Assembly (NCBI GenBank): GCA_947176515.1 | Contig: CAMWQZ010000019.1 | Location: forward strand, 1 to 9,931 | Direction: 5' to 3' | DNA length: 9,931 bases | Source of the DNA: an uncultured Bacteroidales bacterium | GTDB lineage: Bacteria; Bacteroidota; Bacteroidia; Bacteroidales; Muribaculaceae | Part shown: positions 6,269-9,931 of the stretch, in pieces | How the letters are laid out: every line of letters begins with the position of its first letter | Numbering within the stretch: position 1 is the first letter of the stretch | The notes under the pieces: generated by a model | The model's database searches: none | Told to the model about the DNA's origin: nothing | Seen by the model: the letters and a program-made list of their open reading frames with translations, nothing else | Program-made: the position numbers and the translations under genes

Positions 6269-6379
6269 TCATTCGATTTCTTGTGCGGTAGTAGCTGCGT
6301 CAGAAAGGCGCATTTTACCATCGTTTGCTTTAAGTTTCAACTGTACGATTTTTTCGTACACTTCACTTCCTTGGAGTTT
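6269..6379 (-). pseudogene. Decayed fragment resembling a BRO-N/DinD-type antirepressor
   Basis: An open frame of 36 codons follows a TAG at 6380-6382, has no ATG before its sense core, and ends with TGA at 6269-6271. It encodes KLQGSEVYEKIVQLKLK followed by ANDGKMRLSDAATTAQEIE. The core LKLKANDGKMRLSDAA matches my recollection of the conserved segment (LKxxAxDGKMRLTDVADT) of BRO-N and DinD-like proteins, in which the next residues are normally MIR or LIQSIPSPKAEPF. Here MIR is present but one frame over, at the TGA, which suggests a frameshift followed by decay. Such proteins are about 200-300 residues, so this is only a small internal piece. A perfect hairpin (TGTACGA at 6342-6348, TCGTACA at 6354-6360) lies inside. 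Family assignment rests on memory of a motif and is tentative. Confidence 0.4.
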
Positions 6380-6388
6380 CTATAAGAT

Positions 6389-7312
6389 TTACTTCACCAT
6401 TTTTGAGAAGGGGGCAGGGAGGGGGGTGGAGAAGTTCATGTCGGCGCGAGTGACGGGGTGAGCGAAGCGCAGCGACATGGCGTGGAGGGCAAGGCGATGG
6501 ATGGGCGATGTCTTGGCGCCATATTTGCGGTCTCCGGCTATGGGATGGCCGAGGTCTTTCATGTGGACGCGTATCTGGTTTTTGCGGCCGGTCTCGAGCT
6601 GCACTTCAACAAGCGAATAGCCGTTGGCAGAGCGGAGTGTGCGATAACGTGTTACGGCGAGCTGCCCGGCGGCAGGGTCATCAGTGGAGTAGACCTCATG
6701 CTGAGAATTCTCGGCAAGGTAGCTACGTATCTCGCCCTCGGGTGGGTCGAGCTTACCTTCGACCACGCAGACATAACGGCGCTCGAGCACCATGTTGTTC
6801 CAATTATGCTGCATAGCCTCCTTGGCCTTGACATTTTTTGCAAACATCATCAGTCCAGATGTGTGCTGGTCGAGACGGTGGACAATAAAGACCTTGTTAC
6901 GAGGGTCTACGCGCTTGAGATAGTCGCGGAGGATAGAGTATGCTGTGCCGGTCTTGATTTTGTCGGTGCCGACCGATAGCAGCCCGTAGCCTTTGTTGAC
7001 CACTACGATGTCATCGTCCTCGTAGACTATCGACAGGCGCGGATTGCGCAGTGTCTGAAACTCGCGCGAGGTGTTGACGGCAACGTTGTCGCCCGGCTTT
7101 AGCTCCTGGTCAAATTGGGTGGTGACGTTGCCGTTGACCATCACCTGACGATGTTTGAGAAAGTCTTTTACAGTCGTGCGCTTGCGGTCGGGCATCGCAG
7201 AGAGGAGAAAGTCGAGCAACTTGCCGGCGGCTGTCGGCTTGAAATGAAGTATTACGTCGGGACGGAACGGCGCGCGTTCCGCTCCCGGCTTAGCTGATAA
7301 GTTTTTACGCAT
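6389..7312 (-). CDS. RluA-family RNA pseudouridine synthase with S4 domain
   Basis: Isomerises selected uridines to pseudouridine in structured RNA, most likely 23S rRNA; the target cannot be read from sequence. The protein has 307 residues. An S4 RNA-binding domain lies about 28-85 (FLLSAMPDRKRTTVKDFLKH, VMVNG). The catalytic domain follows, with YEDDDIVVVNKGYGLLS (about 97-113), the signature HRLDQHTSGLMMFAK (145-159) holding the catalytic Asp-148, then ETGRKNQIRVHM (about 240-251) and GDRKYG (260-265). The residue after the catalytic Asp is Gln where Arg is the usual residue (HRLDRxTSG), a variant to note but not a loss of catalysis. The ATG at 7310-7312 lies 16 bases after the topA stop, so the two are probably cotranscribed. 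No Shine-Dalgarno sequence is present, and the short spacer actually reads CCTCCT on this strand. Confidence 0.93.
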   Translation of the reverse strand: MRKNLSAKPGAERAPFRPDVILHFKPTAAGKLLDFLLSAMPDRKRTTVKDFLKHRQVMVNGNVTTQFDQELKPGDNVAVNTSREFQTLRNPRLSIVYEDDDIVVVNKGYGLLSVGTDKIKTGTAYSILRDYLKRVDPRNKVFIVHRLDQHTSGLMMFAKNVKAKEAMQHNWNNMVLERRYVCVVEGKLDPPEGEIRSYLAENSQHEVYSTDDPAAGQLAVTRYRTLRSANGYSLVEVQLETGRKNQIRVHMKDLGHPIAGDRKYGAKTSPIHRLALHAMSLRFAHPVTRADMNFSTPLPAPFSKMVK

Positions 7313-7328
7313 GTTAGGAGGACGTTAG

Positions 7329-9653
7329 TTAAGCCTTTTTGCGCGTGGCGCGTGTTTTCTTAGGCTTGGTTTCCTGAGAGTTGACAATCTCCATAGCCTC
7401 GTCATAGGTCAGCGAAGCAGGGTCAGCGACCGTACGGGGTATTTTGAAGTTGTCTTTTTTATATGAGATATAGACACCATAGCGGCCATTGAGGATACGC
7501 AGGTCTGCGTCCTGGTCAAAGACCTTGACAACCTTTTTCTCTTCGGCCTCACGCTTGGCGTTAATGAGTTCGATTGCTTCGTCGAGCGAGAGGGCGGCAG
7601 GGGCTATGTCCTTAGGTATTGAGACAAATTTACCCTGGTGGCGCACATAGGGCCCGAAACGACCGATAGCGACAACGACTTCGCCGCCTTCGTATTCACC
7701 GATTGTGCGCGGAAATTCGAAGAGTCGCAGGGCCTCGTCGAGAGTGATTGTCGACACCGACTGACCTTTGAGCAGCGAAGCGAAACGCGGCTTCTCGTCG
7801 CCCTCGCCTGTGCCAATCTGGACGAGCGGACCGAAACGGCCAATCTTTACGCTGACCTGTTCGCCGGTGGCAGGGTCTGTGCCGAGCACGCGCTCGCCGA
7901 CCTTGTGCTCGAGCTTTATGGTGAGTGCTTTGTCAACCTCGGGGTGGAACACTTCATAGAAGTCGCTCATTTCATTGGCCCACGGCAATTTGCCTTCGGC
8001 AATTTCGTCAAACTTCTCTTCGACGCGAGCTGTGAAATTATAATCGAGGATGTCAGGGAAATATTCGGTGAGGAAGGTATTTACCACCACGCCTATGTCG
8101 GTCGGCAGCAGTTTGCCTTTCTCAGATCCGACGGTTTCGGTTTTCTTGCGGTCGGTGATTTTACCTTTCTTGAGTGTCAGGGTGTCGAAGGTGCGCTTTA
8201 CGCCTTCTTTTTCGCCCTTTTCGACGTATTCGCGCTGCTGGATGGTTGAGATTGTCGGAGCGTAGGTCGAAGGGCGGCCGATGCCGAGTTCTTCCATCTT
8301 CTTGACGAGCGACGCCTCGGTGTAGCGCGGCGGCTGCTGGGTGAAGCGCTCGATGGCTGTAATCTCCTCGGGTTGGAGCGTCTCGCCGACTGACACTTTA
8401 GGCAGGGTGAGCAGACCCTCTTCGGCCTCCTCGTCGTCGCGGCTCTCGATATAGACACGCAGGAAGCCGTCAAACTGGATTGTCTCGCCGTTGGCAACGA
8501 AATGCTCCGAGCGAGTCGATGGCTGAATGTCGATAGTCGTTTTTTCGACCTGGGCGTCTGACATCTGAGAAGCGATGGTGCGCTTCCAGATTAGGGCATA
8601 GAGGCGCTTTTCCTGAGCCGTGCCCTCGATTGTGGCATTGCTGATATATGTCGGACGGATAGCCTCGTGAGCCTCCTGAGCGCCCTTTGAGCTGGTGTGA
8701 TAGCGGCGCACGTGGAGATACTCTTCGCCGATATTGCGCTTGATTTCGTCAGAGATTGAAGCGATGGCTTCGTTTGAGAGGTTGACAGAGTCAGTACGCA
8801 TATAGGTGATATGGCCGGCCTCGTAAAGACGCTGGGCCACCATCATGGTCTGTGACACGGTGAAGCCGAGTTTGCGCGACGCCTCCTGCTGCAGGGTTGA
8901 GGTTGTGAACGGTGGCGCCGGGCTTTTCTTAATCGGGCGCACGTTGATGTCGCTGACCGTGAAGGTTGCGTTGGCGCAATCCTGTAGGAATGATTTTGCC
9001 GCGGCCATGTCCGGCAGGCGATGGCTTAACTCTGACTTGATAGAGTGTGTTTCATCGACAGAGAAGTTAGCGTTGACTCTGAAATATGGTTCGCTTACAA
9101 AATTTTTGATTTCGTTTTCACGCTCGACGATAAGACGCACGGCGACCGACTGCACGCGGCCTGCTGACAGCGCAGGTTTAATCTTTTTCCACAGCACCGG
9201 CGAAAGCTCAAAACCCACTATGCGGTCAAGCACACGGCGCGCCTGCTGGGCGTCGACACGGTTGAGGTCGATTGAGCGAGGGTTGGCGATAGCGTGAAGG
9301 ATAGCGTTCTTTGTGATTTCGTGGAAGACTATGCGGCGAGTGTTTTCGGGTTTTAGTCCGAGCACTTCATAAAGATGCCAGGCGATAGCCTCTCCCTCGC
9401 GGTCCTCATCGGAAGCCAGCCATACGGTTTCGGCTTGCGAAGCTGCCTTCTTGAGTTCGCTGACAAGCTGCTTCTTGTCTTCGGGGATTTCATAAATCGG
9501 CTGGAAACCGTTGTCTATGTCGATGCTGAAATTCTTTTTTCTCAGATCGCGAATGTGACCGTAGCTCGACATGACTTTGTAGTCTTTGCCGAGGAATTTT
9601 TCTATGGTTTTCGCTTTTGCAGGAGATTCGACTATTACGAGATTTTTCAGCAT
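7329..9653 (-). CDS. topA: DNA topoisomerase I (type IA)
   Basis: Relaxes negative supercoils by cutting and passing one DNA strand through a 5'-phosphotyrosyl link, in the cytoplasm on the nucleoid. The 774-residue protein starts MLKNLVIVESPAKAKTI, the Toprim opening with Glu-9. The acidic Mg-binding motif SDEDREGE spans 81-88. The active-site Tyr-284 sits in HITYMRTDS (281-289). LSAGRVQSVAVRLI (162-175) and GIGRPSTYAPTI (about 457-468) are further type IA hallmarks. The C-terminus carries three short repeats, GRFGPLVQIG (about 605), GRFGPYVRHQG (about 664) and GRYGVYISYK (about 723), before a Lys/Arg-rich tail. Cysteine zinc fingers of the E. coli type are absent. This fits the TopA form with C-terminal repeats common in Bacteroidetes. 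The ATG at 9651-9653 gives the conserved start. A TAnnTTTG box lies about 29 bases upstream, and the pseudouridine synthase gene follows in the same operon. Confidence 0.98.
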   Translation of the reverse strand: MLKNLVIVESPAKAKTIEKFLGKDYKVMSSYGHIRDLRKKNFSIDIDNGFQPIYEIPEDKKQLVSELKKAASQAETVWLASDEDREGEAIAWHLYEVLGLKPENTRRIVFHEITKNAILHAIANPRSIDLNRVDAQQARRVLDRIVGFELSPVLWKKIKPALSAGRVQSVAVRLIVERENEIKNFVSEPYFRVNANFSVDETHSIKSELSHRLPDMAAAKSFLQDCANATFTVSDINVRPIKKSPAPPFTTSTLQQEASRKLGFTVSQTMMVAQRLYEAGHITYMRTDSVNLSNEAIASISDEIKRNIGEEYLHVRRYHTSSKGAQEAHEAIRPTYISNATIEGTAQEKRLYALIWKRTIASQMSDAQVEKTTIDIQPSTRSEHFVANGETIQFDGFLRVYIESRDDEEAEEGLLTLPKVSVGETLQPEEITAIERFTQQPPRYTEASLVKKMEELGIGRPSTYAPTISTIQQREYVEKGEKEGVKRTFDTLTLKKGKITDRKKTETVGSEKGKLLPTDIGVVVNTFLTEYFPDILDYNFTARVEEKFDEIAEGKLPWANEMSDFYEVFHPEVDKALTIKLEHKVGERVLGTDPATGEQVSVKIGRFGPLVQIGTGEGDEKPRFASLLKGQSVSTITLDEALRLFEFPRTIGEYEGGEVVVAIGRFGPYVRHQGKFVSIPKDIAPAALSLDEAIELINAKREAEEKKVVKVFDQDADLRILNGRYGVYISYKKDNFKIPRTVADPASLTYDEAMEIVNSQETKPKKTRATRKKA

Positions 9654-9681
9654 ATTATTGTTAATTTAAATTTTCGAGCGA

Positions 9682-9711
9682 CAAATGTAGTCAAAAAAAT
9701 TCAACTACACA
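9682..9711 (-). promoter_or_regulatory. Probable topA promoter
   Basis: On the minus strand TACATTTG (9689 to 9682) is an exact TAnnTTTG -7 box. A weak -33 candidate, TGTG (9711 to 9708), lies 18 bases upstream. Transcription would begin near 9676, about 22 bases before the ATG. Confidence 0.55.
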
Positions 9712-9739
9712 TTATTTATTATATTATTTAATATGTGTA
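9706..9739. repeat. Seven-base inverted repeat upstream of topA
   Basis: TACACAT (9706-9712) and ATGTGTA (9733-9739) are perfect inverted copies separated by 20 A/T bases. The left arm overlaps the weak -33 position of topA, so a regulatory site is conceivable. It might instead be a weak hairpin ending transcription from the right. Confidence 0.3.
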
Positions 9740-9744
9740 AGCAT

Positions 9745-9915
9745 TTAAAAACCATCAAAGCCCTCCAAAAAAGGTATCTCTGTTTGTGGGATAATCATAG
9801 AGGATGTCTCAATTTCTCTACTTTGTTGTATTTGCAAGTTTTCAGAGTAAAGATTATTAAACTTTTTATTAATAAAAAGGTCATACTTATATAGACCAAC
9901 TGCATTATGAAAAAA
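9745..9915 (-). pseudogene. Open C-terminal-like frame without a start, interrupted at a T-hexamer
   Basis: On the minus strand 56 codons are open from 9915 to a TAA at 9745-9747, ending EIPFLEGFDGF. The composition looks like protein (NAVGLYKYDLFINKKF, NLQIQQSREIETSS). An in-frame TAA at 9916-9918 sits directly before a run of six T (9915 to 9910). If the run had seven T, an ATG at 9923 (MDN) would read straight in, giving about 60 residues. This may be a frameshifted remnant, a slippage-controlled small gene, or chance in AT-rich DNA. It is at odds with the plus-strand start at 9907. I recognise no family. Confidence 0.25.
9862..9879. repeat. Perfect 18-base palindrome
   Basis: CTTTTTATT (9862-9870) is followed directly by its exact inverse AATAAAAAG (9871-9879). 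It has no loop, which favours a protein-binding site over an RNA hairpin. It lies about 28 bases upstream of the possible plus-strand start at 9907. It is nearly all A/T, so chance is not excluded. Confidence 0.3.
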
Positions 9916-9931
9916 TTATCCATTATAATAT
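9907..9931 (+). CDS. Possible start of a gene running off the right edge
   Basis: ATG at 9907-9909 opens MKKLSIII, a typical beginning of a signal peptide in this phylum, and is still open at base 9931. Only eight residues are visible, so no function can be given. No good TAnnTTTG box is seen upstream; TACTTATA (9884-9891) is the nearest and is poor. It competes with the open minus-strand frame at 9745-9915. Confidence 0.3.

Noticed and set aside
6458..6979. A 173-codon open frame on the plus strand
   Set aside because: It is antisense to the RluA-family gene with its intact S4 and HRLD motifs, and its translation resembles no protein I know.
7316..7321. AGGAGG on the plus strand just after the topA stop
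   Set aside because: It faces away from both flanking genes, with no plus-strand gene following. On the coding strand it reads CCTCCT, not a ribosome-binding site.
7638..8249. A 203-codon open frame on the plus strand
   Set aside because: It lies fully antisense to topA, whose type IA motifs are unmistakable. GC-rich coding often leaves the opposite strand open.
1..9931. tRNA, rRNA, CRISPR array, insertion sequence or integrase
   Set aside because: I found no cloverleaf-like sequence, no evenly spaced repeats, no transposase or recombinase motifs, and no direct repeats flanking the AT-rich segment.

Overview
The window reads as a chromosomal segment from a member of the Bacteroidales. The promoters I can see fit the Bacteroidetes type (a TTTG-like box about 19-21 bases before TAnnTTTG), starts lack Shine-Dalgarno sequences, there is a Bacteroidetes-style lipoprotein, and the DNA topoisomerase I has C-terminal repeats in place of zinc fingers. 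The GC-rich core genes would suit a gut Bacteroidales such as Muribaculaceae, but that family call is inference.

Three blocks are visible. Block 1 (1-4261, minus strand, GC-rich) is a tight run of three genes. In transcription order they are an unrecognised single-pass membrane protein, a secreted glycoside hydrolase family 31 enzyme, and riboflavin synthase, which is cut by the window's left edge. Gaps of 20 and 10 bases suggest one transcript. Block 3 (6389-9653, minus strand, GC-rich) is topA followed after 16 bases by an RluA-family pseudouridine synthase. Both are housekeeping genes.

Block 2 (about 4262-6388) is visibly AT-rich and looks acquired. It holds a small lipoprotein on the plus strand with its own promoter, and convergent to it a two-gene minus-strand operon. 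The first gene of that operon encodes a Panacea (DUF4065, SocA/GepA-like) protein. The second, 7 bases downstream, encodes a 150-residue protein I cannot place, which by position is the candidate toxin. A clear promoter precedes the pair, with a perfect small palindrome lying between its two boxes. Between this operon and the pseudouridine synthase gene lie a terminator-like hairpin and a decayed reading frame resembling the BRO-N/DinD-type antirepressor family.

The right end (9654-9931) is AT-rich. It holds the topA promoter, two inverted repeats, an open C-terminal-looking frame without a start on the minus strand, and a possible start of a plus-strand gene (MKKLSIII) running off the edge.

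The best candidate for something under-described is the Panacea-linked toxin-antitoxin pair. The unrecognised membrane protein heading the GH31-ribE operon comes second. Neither can be confirmed from sequence reading alone.
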